Source of the DNA: Variovorax brevis
GTDB taxonomy: Bacteria > Pseudomonadota > Gammaproteobacteria > Burkholderiales > Burkholderiaceae_C
NCBI RefSeq assembly: GCF_030317105.1
Contig: NZ_JASZYG010000008.1
Span: 62,001-126,000, forward strand
Length of the DNA stretch: 64,000 bases
Direction of reading: 5' to 3'
In this document: positions 51,972 to 59,731 of the stretch, piece after piece
Position numbering within the stretch: position 1 is the first letter of the stretch
How the letters are laid out: the number at the start of each line of letters is the position of its first letter
The notes under the pieces: generated by a model
Database searches by the model: none
What the model saw: only the letters and a program-made list of their open reading frames with translations
What the model was told of the DNA's origin: nothing
Made by a program: the position numbers and the translations under genes

Positions 51972-52627
51972 ACGAAAGCCAAGCGCGGGAAGAAATCTGC
52001 CGGGTCGGGCGCAGCCTGTTCGAGCGCGGCTATGTCCACGCGACGGCCGGCAACATCAGCGTGCGGCTGGACGACGGCTTCCTCATCACGCCCACCGACG
52101 CGTGCCTGGGCTTCCTGGACCCAGCGCGGCTTGCACGCCTGGATGCCAAGTTGCAGCCCGTCGGCGGCGACCGCGCGAGCAAGACCATCGCATTGCACGC
52201 CCGCATCTACGCCGCTGCCACGCGCTTCGACGCCGACACGCGCTGCGTGATCCACACCCATTCCACGCATTGCGTCGCACTCACGCTCGATGCGCCTGGC
52301 GCCGAACTGCTGCCCGCGCTCACGCCCTATTTCGTCATGAAAGTCGGCCACGTGCCGGTGATCGGGTACGAACGCCCCGGCGCCCCGGAAGCGGCCGAAG
52401 CGGTGGCCAGCGCCATCGAGCGCTACGGCGCACAGGGCACGCCCATCCGCGCCGTGATGCTCGAGCGCCTGGGCCCCAACGTCTGGCACGACACGCCAGG
52501 CGCTGCGATGGCAGTGCTGGAGGAACTCGAGGAAACCGCGAGACTCTGGCAGATGAAGCCCGACGCGTCGCCGCTGGCCCCGAACCACATCGAAGAACTG
52601 CGCCGCCACTTCGGCGCCCGCTGGTAA
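51968..52627 (+). CDS. otnC: 3-oxo-tetronate 4-phosphate decarboxylase (class II aldolase fold)
   Basis: 219-aa class II aldolase/adducin-family enzyme. Typical motifs: TAGNISVRL near residue 27, zinc histidines in HTHSTHCVAL near residue 98, and a further His toward the C terminus. In the threonate pathway OtnC decarboxylates 3-oxo-tetronate 4-phosphate to dihydroxyacetone phosphate. Sixteen bases before otnI. Confidence 0.92.
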   Translation: MNESQAREEICRVGRSLFERGYVHATAGNISVRLDDGFLITPTDACLGFLDPARLARLDAKLQPVGGDRASKTIALHARIYAAATRFDADTRCVIHTHSTHCVALTLDAPGAELLPALTPYFVMKVGHVPVIGYERPGAPEAAEAVASAIERYGAQGTPIRAVMLERLGPNVWHDTPGAAMAVLEELEETARLWQMKPDASPLAPNHIEELRRHFGARW

Positions 52628-52643
52628 GAGAGATATTCGACCT

Positions 52644-53462
52644 ATGCCCCAATTCGCCGCCAACCTCTCGATGCTCTACCCGGAGCTCGATTTCCTGGAC
52701 CGCTTCGAGGCCGCCGCGCGTGACGGCTTTCGTGCGGTCGAATACCTCTTTCCCTACGCCTATGCGCAGCGCGACCTGAAGGCGCGGCTGGCCGACAACG
52801 GCCTGCAGCAGGTGCTCTTCAACGGCCCGCCCGGCGATTGGGACGGCAACGACCGCGGCTTGGCCTGCCTGCCCGGCCGCGAGGCCGAGTTCCGCGACGG
52901 CGTGCTCAAGGCGCTCGACTACGCCGTGGCGCTCGACTGCCCGCGCGTGCACTTCATGGCCGGCCTCGTGCCCGAAGGCGTGGAGCGCGAAGTCGTCCAG
53001 CCCACCTACATCGACAACCTGCGCTGGGCCGCCGCCGAGGCCGCCAAGGCCGGCAAGGACGTGCTCATCGAACCCATCAACACGCGCGACATTCCGCGCT
53101 TCTTCCTGAACCGCCAGGACCACGCGCACGAGATCGTGAGGGCCGTCGGCGCACCGAACATCAAGGTGCAGATGGACCTCTACCACTGCCAGATCGTCGA
53201 AGGCGACGTGGCGATGAAGATCCGCAAGTACCTGCCCAGCGGCAATGTCGGCCACTTCCAGATCGCGGGCGTGCCGCAGCGCCACGAGCCCGACCTGGGC
53301 GAGCTGAACCACGACTACCTTTTCGCGGTGATCGACGAAGTGTCCGCCGCCTGCGGTTGGCAAGGCTGGGTCGGCTGCGAATACCGGCCTGCCCGCGGCC
53401 CGGCGCCGCGCGGCACGTCGGACGGCCTCGGCTGGCTGCGAAAGGTGCAGGGCGCTGCGTGA
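52644..53462 (+). CDS. otnI: 2-oxo-tetronate isomerase (hydroxypyruvate-isomerase family)
   Basis: 272-aa TIM-barrel isomerase of the Hyi/OtnI family: ANLSMLYPELDFLDRF start, metal/catalytic Glu in IEPINTRDIPRFFL, MDLYHCQIVEGD, and the second Glu in CEYRPARG near the C terminus. It converts 2-oxo-tetronate to 3-oxo-tetronate, linking LtnD to OtnK. GTGA overlap with the following amidohydrolase. Confidence 0.92.
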   Translation: MPQFAANLSMLYPELDFLDRFEAAARDGFRAVEYLFPYAYAQRDLKARLADNGLQQVLFNGPPGDWDGNDRGLACLPGREAEFRDGVLKALDYAVALDCPRVHFMAGLVPEGVEREVVQPTYIDNLRWAAAEAAKAGKDVLIEPINTRDIPRFFLNRQDHAHEIVRAVGAPNIKVQMDLYHCQIVEGDVAMKIRKYLPSGNVGHFQIAGVPQRHEPDLGELNHDYLFAVIDEVSAACGWQGWVGCEYRPARGPAPRGTSDGLGWLRKVQGAA

Positions 53463-54649
53463 AACTCGAATCGGTACGCATTCCGCGCTGCCTGCGCGCC
53501 ACGGATCTCGGCGATGCGGATGTGTTCGACGTCCAGATCGTCAACCACCACGTGGGCGTCATCGAGCCGGCCGCTGATGCGGTGGCGCGCGGCACACTCA
53601 TCAGTTGCACGGTCGACGCGCACACCCACATCGACAAGAACTACACCGTGCGCGAAGTCGGCGCGGCGCAGGGCGACCTGTTTGCGGCCATCCAGCGAAT
53701 GCATGCCGCGCACTGGACGGGTGAGGATTTCGCCGCACGCATGGACCGCGCCGCGAGCGATGCCTGGCGCTGCGGCACGCGCGCTCTGCGCACCCATCTG
53801 GACTGGCGCGAGCCGCAGGCACCGCTGTCGCTGGCCGCCTTCGAGCGCTTGCGCGAAGCCTGGCACGGCAGGGTGGAACTGCAGTTCGTCTCGCTCACGC
53901 CGCTGGACGTGTTCGCGGATGCTCAGGCAGGCGAGCGCATTGCGCAAGCGGTGCAGCGCGCCGGCGGGGTGCTGGGCGCCTTCGTCTATCGCAACGACGG
54001 CATCGTGTCCCGGCTCGGGCGGGTGTTCGACCTGGCGCAGCAGTACGGCCTGGCGCTCGACTTCCATGTCGACGAAGGGCTGGATGTGGATGCCACGGGG
54101 CTGCGCACCATCGCGCAGCTGGCGCTCGCACGCGGCATCCACGGGCGCATCGCCTGCGGCCATGCGTGTTCGCTCTCGGTGCAGGAGGACGCCCAGGCCC
54201 TGGACACGCTGGACCTGTGCGCACAGGCCGGCATCGACCTGATCTCGCTGCCCACCACCAACCTCTACCTGCAGGGCGAATGGAACCGCACGCCCGTGGC
54301 GCGCGGCATCACGCGCATCCGCGAAGCGCAGGAGCACGGCTTGCACCCGAGCCTCTCCACCGACAACGTGCAGGACGCCTTCTATCCCTACGGCAGCTAC
54401 GACCTGCTGGAGACCTTCGCCCTCGGCGTGCAGATGGCGCACCTGGCGCCGGCGACCGATTGGCTCGGCACCATCACCGTGAACCCCGCCGCCGCGCTGG
54501 GCCTCGCGTGGGATGGCCGCATCGCGCCGGGTTGTCCGGCCGACCTGATGCTGCTCGCAGCCACCGACGAACATGAACTGCTGGACGCGCGCGGCCGTCG
54601 CCGCACCGTGATCCGCAATGGAAAAGTCCTGGAGAACCACACGCCATGA
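53459..54649 (+). CDS. CodA-like amidohydrolase (cytosine deaminase family), substrate unknown
   Basis: 396-aa amidohydrolase closely patterned on cytosine deaminase: metal HxH in DAHTHIDKNY, HVDE (His plus proton-shuttle Glu), GHACSLSV, and the Asp region STDNVQDAFYPYGSYDLLE; also LYLQGEWNRTPVARGITRI. The glutamine that contacts the pyrimidine in E. coli CodA (FPQEG) aligns with LTPLD here, so another ring or amide is probably the substrate. GTG start at 53459 is fixed by the GTGA overlap with otnI; it overlaps the RidA gene too. Confidence 0.85.
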   Translation: MKLESVRIPRCLRATDLGDADVFDVQIVNHHVGVIEPAADAVARGTLISCTVDAHTHIDKNYTVREVGAAQGDLFAAIQRMHAAHWTGEDFAARMDRAASDAWRCGTRALRTHLDWREPQAPLSLAAFERLREAWHGRVELQFVSLTPLDVFADAQAGERIAQAVQRAGGVLGAFVYRNDGIVSRLGRVFDLAQQYGLALDFHVDEGLDVDATGLRTIAQLALARGIHGRIACGHACSLSVQEDAQALDTLDLCAQAGIDLISLPTTNLYLQGEWNRTPVARGITRIREAQEHGLHPSLSTDNVQDAFYPYGSYDLLETFALGVQMAHLAPATDWLGTITVNPAAALGLAWDGRIAPGCPADLMLLAATDEHELLDARGRRRTVIRNGKVLENHTP

Positions 54650-55104
54650 GCATGGGCAAACCAATGGCCAACTACGCCGCCGCCAAGCGTGTCGGCGACT
54701 TTGTCTTCATGAGCGGTGTCGTGGCCGTCGATCCGGCGACGAAGCGGGCGGTGTCCAGCTACGACGACATCCCCGACATCGCGCGCACGGCGCTGCAGGG
54801 CGTGGGCTACGCGACGGGGCAAATGTCCGTCGACGTGTTCGAGGCGCCCATCGTCGCGCAGAGCTGGTTCGTGCTGGAGCGCATCCGCACGCTGGCCGCC
54901 GAGCACGGCGGCACCATGGAAGACGTGGTCAAGCTGGTGCAGTACTTCCGCCACCTGCACCACTACGCGCCCTACAACCGCGTGCGCGGGCTGTTCTATC
55001 CGGGCGAACCGCCGGTGAGCACGGTGGTGGAGGTGTCGCGATTCCTGCCCGGCGATGAGGTGCTGGTCGAGGTCGAGGCGACGATGTACTTGCCCGTCGA
55101 CTGA
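54646..55104 (+). CDS. RidA/YjgF-family protein lacking the conserved arginine
   Basis: 152-aa Rid-family protein (GDFVFMSGVVAVDP, TMEDVVKLVQYFRHL, EVSRFLPGDEVLVEVEA). In RidA the active-site Arg is in FPARSCV; here the aligned segment reads PPVSTVV, so imine deamination by the RidA mechanism is doubtful. Last gene of the rightward operon, overlapping the amidohydrolase by four bases; five bases from a convergent gene. Perhaps it binds a product or acts as a different hydrolase, as suggested for other Rid subgroups. Confidence 0.88.
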   Translation: MSMGKPMANYAAAKRVGDFVFMSGVVAVDPATKRAVSSYDDIPDIARTALQGVGYATGQMSVDVFEAPIVAQSWFVLERIRTLAAEHGGTMEDVVKLVQYFRHLHHYAPYNRVRGLFYPGEPPVSTVVEVSRFLPGDEVLVEVEATMYLPVD

Positions 55105-55108
55105 GCAT

Positions 55109-55657
55109 TCAGCGCCCTGCTTCGAGAATCGCCTTCAGCTGGCGCACCGCCTGCGCCGATTCGTTTTCGACCTGCTGCCGCACGCTGACCGCGTTCAGGA
55201 AGGCGAACATCAGGTTGGGCGCGCCGTAGCTGAACTCGCGCACGTAGTGCGTGCCCGTCGGCGTGGCGGTCAGTGAATAGCTGACGACGCCGGCATCGTG
55301 GCCGTTGATCTGCCCGGCGATGCGCCACAGGCGGCCGGGCTCGCGCGCGGTGACGGTCCACGTCACCGTGCCTTTCCTGCCGGCCACCAGATAGTCCTCG
55401 ACGACGGCCTCGCCCATTTGCAGCGGATGGTCCACCGCGCCGCTGACGGCGAGCGACGAAGGGTGCCACTTCGGCCAGTTGCCCGGCGTCGTGACGTAGG
55501 CGAACACGTCGGCCGGCGGGCGCGCGATGTCTGCCTCGGTGACGATCCGCGTGACGCCGGCCTTGATCGGCAGGAACAGCACCACCCCCAGAAGAGCCAG
55601 GACGACGACGACTCCGAGCCATCGTTTCCAGGTGCGGGTCGGCGGGCGGTTTTGCAT
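55109..55657 (-). CDS. Membrane-anchored SRPBCC-family protein
   Basis: 182 aa: one N-terminal helix (WLGVVVVLALLGVVLFLPI) and a periplasmic or cytosolic START-like domain (ARPPADVFAYVTTPGNWPKWHPSSLAV, LWRIAGQINGHDAGVVSYSL). Start at 55657 precedes the helix. Function unknown; the fold binds hydrophobic ligands. Divergent from the FAD-dependent oxidoreductase gene 70 bp away. Confidence 0.85.
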   Translation of the reverse strand: MQNRPPTRTWKRWLGVVVVLALLGVVLFLPIKAGVTRIVTEADIARPPADVFAYVTTPGNWPKWHPSSLAVSGAVDHPLQMGEAVVEDYLVAGRKGTVTWTVTAREPGRLWRIAGQINGHDAGVVSYSLTATPTGTHYVREFSYGAPNLMFAFLNAVSVRQQVENESAQAVRQLKAILEAGR

Positions 55658-55727
55658 GATCGACCTCCGTGCGCGCGGGCGGCGGCGCTGCCAGAATAGG
55701 CGCCAGCGCGGCAATGCTTTTTGCGAT

Positions 55728-56960
55728 GTGACGACGACAACGCATTCTGTTCCCGTCTCGTGCGATGTGCTCGTGGTCGGTGCGGGTCCGGCCGGCAGCG
55801 CCTGCGCGCAGCGGCTGGCGCGCGCGGGCCTGAGCGTGGTGCTGTGCGACCGGCAGGACTTTCCGCGCGACAAGGTCTGCGGCGATGCGCTCATCCCCGA
55901 TGCGCACCACGCGCTGGCTCGGCTCGGCGTGCTCGACGACGTGCTGGCGCGCGCTGCGCCTTCAGCGCACATCGCGTGCATCGCACCGCGTGGCGGAAGG
56001 GTCGAGGTGCCCGGCCGCTTGGCGGTGCTGCCGCGACGCGAACTCGATGACATCCTTCGCCGCGCGGCGATGGCGGCCGGCGCTGCGTGGCTTGCGCCTG
56101 CGCGCTTCGAGGCGGCGCTGCTCGATGCCGACGACCGCGTGATCGGTGCACGCCTGCACCTGTCGAATGGCCAGCACCATGAACTGCGGGCGCACTGGAC
56201 CGTGCTCGCCACCGGCGCGGATTCGCCGGCGCTGATCGCGGCGGGCATGTGCGAGCGACGCGCGCCGAGCGGCGTCGCGCTTCGAGCCTACGTCCGGAAC
56301 GACGCGATGGCCGCGCGCATCAACAGCCTCGAAATCGTCTGGCACCGCGGCCTGCGCCGCGGCTATGGATGGATCTTTCCGTGCGGGCGTGGCGTGTTCA
56401 ATGTCGGCGTGGGCCTCACGCACGGCCGAGCACATGCGCAGGGGCCGGCAGCGGCACGCGAGCCGGGCTTGCGCGAACTCTTCGCCGACTTCGTGCAGGT
56501 GTATGCCCCGGCGCGCGAGTTGATGCAAGGCGGTGTGTTGCAGGGCGAACTCAAGGGCGCGCCCTTGCGTTGCTCGCTCGACGGCTCGCGTTGGTCGCGT
56601 CCCGGATTGCTGGTCGCGGGTGAAGCGGCGGGCAGCACTTACCTGCTGACGGGCGAAGGCATCGGCAAAGCGCTGGAAACCGGCATGCTCGCGGCGCAGG
56701 CGCTCTGCGAGGCGGCACTGCAAGACGACGGCGCGGTGCGCGCCCGGTATGAAAGCGCATTGACGGCGCTCAAGCCGCGCTTTGCCACCTACGCGCAAGC
56801 CAATCGCATCAACGAACGCCCGTGGATGGCCGACCTGCTGGTCTGGCGCGCCAGCCGGAGCGAGCGCGTGCGGCGGCGCCTGGTGGGCGTACTGGAAGAA
56901 AGCTACGACCCGAGCCGGTTCGTCGATGCCAAAGGGCTGCTGGGCCTGGTCTTCACTTGA
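55728..56960 (+). CDS. FAD-dependent oxidoreductase of the geranylgeranyl-reductase type
   Basis: 410-aa flavoprotein: FAD Rossmann motif VLVVGAGPAGSACAQRLARAG, CGDALIPDAHHAL after it (the PRDKVCGD motif of the geranylgeranyl reductase family), and GEAAGSTYLLTGEGIGKALETG toward the C terminus. Such enzymes reduce or oxidise isoprenoid or quinone-like substrates. I choose the GTG at 55728 as the nearest start to the Rossmann fold; no better start is visible. Convergent with the RutR-like gene with an 8-bp overlap of 3' ends. Confidence 0.88.
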   Translation: MTTTTHSVPVSCDVLVVGAGPAGSACAQRLARAGLSVVLCDRQDFPRDKVCGDALIPDAHHALARLGVLDDVLARAAPSAHIACIAPRGGRVEVPGRLAVLPRRELDDILRRAAMAAGAAWLAPARFEAALLDADDRVIGARLHLSNGQHHELRAHWTVLATGADSPALIAAGMCERRAPSGVALRAYVRNDAMAARINSLEIVWHRGLRRGYGWIFPCGRGVFNVGVGLTHGRAHAQGPAAAREPGLRELFADFVQVYAPARELMQGGVLQGELKGAPLRCSLDGSRWSRPGLLVAGEAAGSTYLLTGEGIGKALETGMLAAQALCEAALQDDGAVRARYESALTALKPRFATYAQANRINERPWMADLLVWRASRSERVRRRLVGVLEESYDPSRFVDAKGLLGLVFT

Positions 56961-57636
56961 CCCCGGCGCCGCGCAGCAGGAAGTCCGTCACCTGCTCGAT
57001 CAGGTATTCGCGCTCCCTGGGCTCTTCGAGCGAGCCTTCCCGAAAGTAAGTCACCTGCGCCGCATGGTCGGCATAGAACTGCGTCACCGCCCACAGGTGA
57101 AACAGGAACAGCAGCGGATCGACCGGCCCCATCTGACCCTGGTTCATCCAGTTGCGGATCACGGCGGTCGCCTGCTCGGTGCGGCGCTTGCTCGCCTGCT
57201 CCATCATCGGCCGCAACTCCGGTGCGCCGCGCATCATCTCCGCGGCGAAGATGCGCGAGCGCAGCGGCTGCTCGAAGGAGAACATCATCTTGCGCCGGAT
57301 CAGGTCCGAGAGCACGCGCCTGGCGCCGAAGGCCTCGTCGCTGAAACCGAACACCCCGATCCAGTCGTCGATGATGTCCTGCAGCACCTGGCGGTACAGC
57401 GCTTCCTTGCTGTCGATGTAGTAGTGCAGCTGCGCCTTCGACAGCCCCGCCTTGTCGGCGATGGCCTGCGTCGTGGCGCCGTTGGGCCCTTCGCTGGCAA
57501 ACACCTCGATCGCCGCCTGGTAGATCACGGCCAGCACCTGCGTGTACTTGCGCGAGCGGCCGCGCGTGGGCGGCGCTTCGGCTTCGTCGCTGGCCGTGGT
57601 GGCCGTGCTGGCGATGTCGGTCTCGGGGGTGGTCAT
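56953..57636 (-). CDS. RutR-like TetR-family regulator
   Basis: 227-aa repressor. After an acidic, disordered N-tail, the helix-turn-helix is TTQAIADKAGLSKAQLHYYIDSKEALY, and the C-domain matches RutR/YcdC (SRIFAAEMMRGAPEL, GPVDPLLFLFHLWAVTQFYADHAAQV). E. coli RutR senses uracil/thymine and controls pyrimidine and nitrogen genes. It is the last gene of the creatininase operon, whose promoter region has a RutR-type box (63672-63687), suggesting autoregulation. Confidence 0.9.
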   Translation of the reverse strand: MTTPETDIASTATTASDEAEAPPTRGRSRKYTQVLAVIYQAAIEVFASEGPNGATTQAIADKAGLSKAQLHYYIDSKEALYRQVLQDIIDDWIGVFGFSDEAFGARRVLSDLIRRKMMFSFEQPLRSRIFAAEMMRGAPELRPMMEQASKRRTEQATAVIRNWMNQGQMGPVDPLLFLFHLWAVTQFYADHAAQVTYFREGSLEEPREREYLIEQVTDFLLRGAGVK

Positions 57637-57694
57637 CGAAGTCAATGGTGCCAGAGAAGTTCGCTCATGCAGGTGCGCTCTTGCAGGTGCGCGC

Positions 57695-58657
57695 TCAGAG
57701 TTGCACGACCAGCTCGCGGTCCTTCGCGCGCGAACAGCACAGCGCGACCTTGTGCAGCCGCTCGCTGCCGGTGAGGCAGAAGTCGCGGTGCTCCGCGCCA
57801 CCGCCCTGTGCGCCGACCACGCAGGTGCCGCACAGGCCTTGCTCACAAGACACGGGAATGTCGATGCCGAATTCGTGCAGGGCGTCGACGGCGCTCTGGT
57901 CGGCCGCGACCGGCACCGTGATGCCGCGCTGTGCCAGCCGAAGCGTGAACGGGCGGCCGGCTGGCAGGGCCGAATCGGTGGGCGCCGCGAAGTACTCGGC
58001 GTGAACGGCCTCCTCGGGCCAATGCGCCGCAGCATCGCGCACCGCTTTCATGAAACCGCCGGGACCGCACATGTAAAGGTGCGTGCCGGCTTCGTGCGTG
58101 GCGAGCAGCGTGCGCAGGTCGATACGCTGCGACGCGTCGCCCTGGTCCAGATGCAGCCTGACGTGCGGCGCCAGTGCCGGATCGTCCAAAGCCTGCGCGA
58201 AGGCCACGTGCTCCCGGCTGCGCACGAACAGGCACAGCGTGAAGTCCGCGCCCTGGGCAGCCAATGATTGCGCCATGGCCAGCAGCGGCGTCATGCCGAT
58301 GCCGCCCGCCAGCAGCAGGTGCCGCCTGGCTTCGGCGCGAACCGGAAAGGTGTTGCGCGGGGCGCTGATGGCGAGGAGGTCGCCTTCTCCCACTCGCTCG
58401 TGCATCGACGCCGAACCGCCGCGGCTCGCCTGTTCGCGCTTGACGCCGATCACGTACGACGAACTTGCGTCGGCCGAAGGTGCCCGTGCCAGCGAATACT
58501 GGCGCGAGAAGCCGCCGGGCATCTGCACGTCGATGTGCGCGCCAGCCTCGTAGCCGGGCAGCGTGCGCCCCCACGGATGGGCGAGCTCGAAAGACAGGAT
58601 CTCCGGCGTCTCGCGCACGATGCGCGCCACGCGCACGGTGAGGGTACGCTCCAGCAT
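57695..58657 (-). CDS. Phthalate-dioxygenase-reductase/VanB-type flavin iron-sulfur reductase
   Basis: 320-aa electron-transfer protein: flavin-binding RQYSLARAP (~residue 50), NAD-binding GGIGMTPLLAMAQ (~115), and a C-terminal plant-type [2Fe-2S] ferredoxin domain with CEQGLCGTC and a fourth Cys in RDFCLTG. It normally passes electrons from NADH to a Rieske oxygenase, but no oxygenase gene is present in this operon or window, so its partner is elsewhere or is an unusual acceptor. Eleven bases after the substrate-binding protein gene. Confidence 0.92.
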   Translation of the reverse strand: MLERTLTVRVARIVRETPEILSFELAHPWGRTLPGYEAGAHIDVQMPGGFSRQYSLARAPSADASSSYVIGVKREQASRGGSASMHERVGEGDLLAISAPRNTFPVRAEARRHLLLAGGIGMTPLLAMAQSLAAQGADFTLCLFVRSREHVAFAQALDDPALAPHVRLHLDQGDASQRIDLRTLLATHEAGTHLYMCGPGGFMKAVRDAAAHWPEEAVHAEYFAAPTDSALPAGRPFTLRLAQRGITVPVAADQSAVDALHEFGIDIPVSCEQGLCGTCVVGAQGGGAEHRDFCLTGSERLHKVALCCSRAKDRELVVQL

Positions 58658-58668
58658 CGTCGTCGGCC

Positions 58669-59691
58669 TCAGTTCTTGGCGAGCGTCTTGCGCAGGTCCA
58701 GGCCGGTGCCCTTGTTGACGAACTGAAGCGTGTACGCGTCCTGGTAGTTGAAGTCCGTGGGCTTGTACAGGCCGGCCGACACCGCCTTGTCGTGGAAGTC
58801 CTTCATGCGCGCGTCGGTCATGGCGCCAATGCCCTTCGTCGCCGCGTCGCCGATGTCGATGTGCGCGCGCAGGATCGGGATCGACTTCCCGATGTAATCG
58901 TCGCTGATGTCCGGGTTGATCTTCTTGATGAGGTCGTCGGCCGCCTTGCGGTCGCCGTACAGGTAGTTGTAGTAGCCGATGTTGGTGGCCTCGACGAAAC
59001 GGCGGACCACGTCGGGCTTGGTCTTGACCAGGTCCTGACGCGTCTCGATCACCATGCCGTAGGTCGACCAGCCGGCGTCGGCGAGCGACAGCACCACCGG
59101 CTTGAAGCCCGCCTGCTTCTCGACCGCCAGCGGCTCCGAGGTGGCATAGGCCTGCTGAACGGCTTGCTTGTCGGCCAGGAACTGCGAAAGGCTGTAGTTG
59201 TAGGGACGCACCTGCTCGTCGCGCATGTTGTAGGCCTTCTTCATCCACTGCCAGTAGCTGATCTGGCCGTCCTTGGCCAGCAGCACCGTCTTGGCCTTGG
59301 CGAGGTCGGCCAAGGTATCGAAGCCCTGGCCGGGATGCGCAATGATGGCCTGCGGGTCTTTCTGGAAATAAGCCGCCACGACGACGGTCGGCACCTTCTG
59401 CTTGATGTTGTCGAAGGCCATCAGCATGTTGCCGGTCATCAGGAAATCGACCTTGCCGGCCGGCAGCATCGGACGGTTGTTGACCTGCGGGCCGCCTTGC
59501 TGGATGTCGACGTCCAGCCCGAACTTCTTGTAGGTGCCGTCGGCCAGCGCCTGGTAGAAGCCGCCGTGGCCGGGCTGTGCGCGCCAGTTGGTGGCCATGA
59601 CGACCTTGTCCTGCGCCAGTGCGGAGATGGCGGTGCCGGCGAGCAGCGCGGCGATCAGGCCGCGGGCAATGAAGGGGGCTTGAAGTCTCAT
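58669..59691 (-). CDS. ABC transporter substrate-binding protein, NMT1/THI5-like
   Basis: 340-aa periplasmic binding protein with signal peptide (MRLQAPFIARGLIAALLAG..ALAQ). The NMT1/SsuA-type fold is seen in ATNWRAQPGHGGFYQALADGTYKKFGLDV, LPAGKVDFLMTGNM and AVQQAYATSEPLA. The family binds taurine, sulfonates, nitrate or pyrimidine/thiamine precursors. Separated from the ABC permease and ATPase genes by the FAD oxidase gene, but in the same leftward operon. Ligand unknown. Confidence 0.9.
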   Translation of the reverse strand: MRLQAPFIARGLIAALLAGTAISALAQDKVVMATNWRAQPGHGGFYQALADGTYKKFGLDVDIQQGGPQVNNRPMLPAGKVDFLMTGNMLMAFDNIKQKVPTVVVAAYFQKDPQAIIAHPGQGFDTLADLAKAKTVLLAKDGQISYWQWMKKAYNMRDEQVRPYNYSLSQFLADKQAVQQAYATSEPLAVEKQAGFKPVVLSLADAGWSTYGMVIETRQDLVKTKPDVVRRFVEATNIGYYNYLYGDRKAADDLIKKINPDISDDYIGKSIPILRAHIDIGDAATKGIGAMTDARMKDFHDKAVSAGLYKPTDFNYQDAYTLQFVNKGTGLDLRKTLAKN

Positions 59692-59731
59692 CGGGGTTCC
59701 TTGGGTGCGGGGTCTGGTGGTGTGGTTCGGG

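Noticed and set aside
51086..52663. 525-codon minus-strand frame across otnK and otnC
   Set aside because: Antisense to two conserved, overlapping operon genes; composition typical of a shadow.
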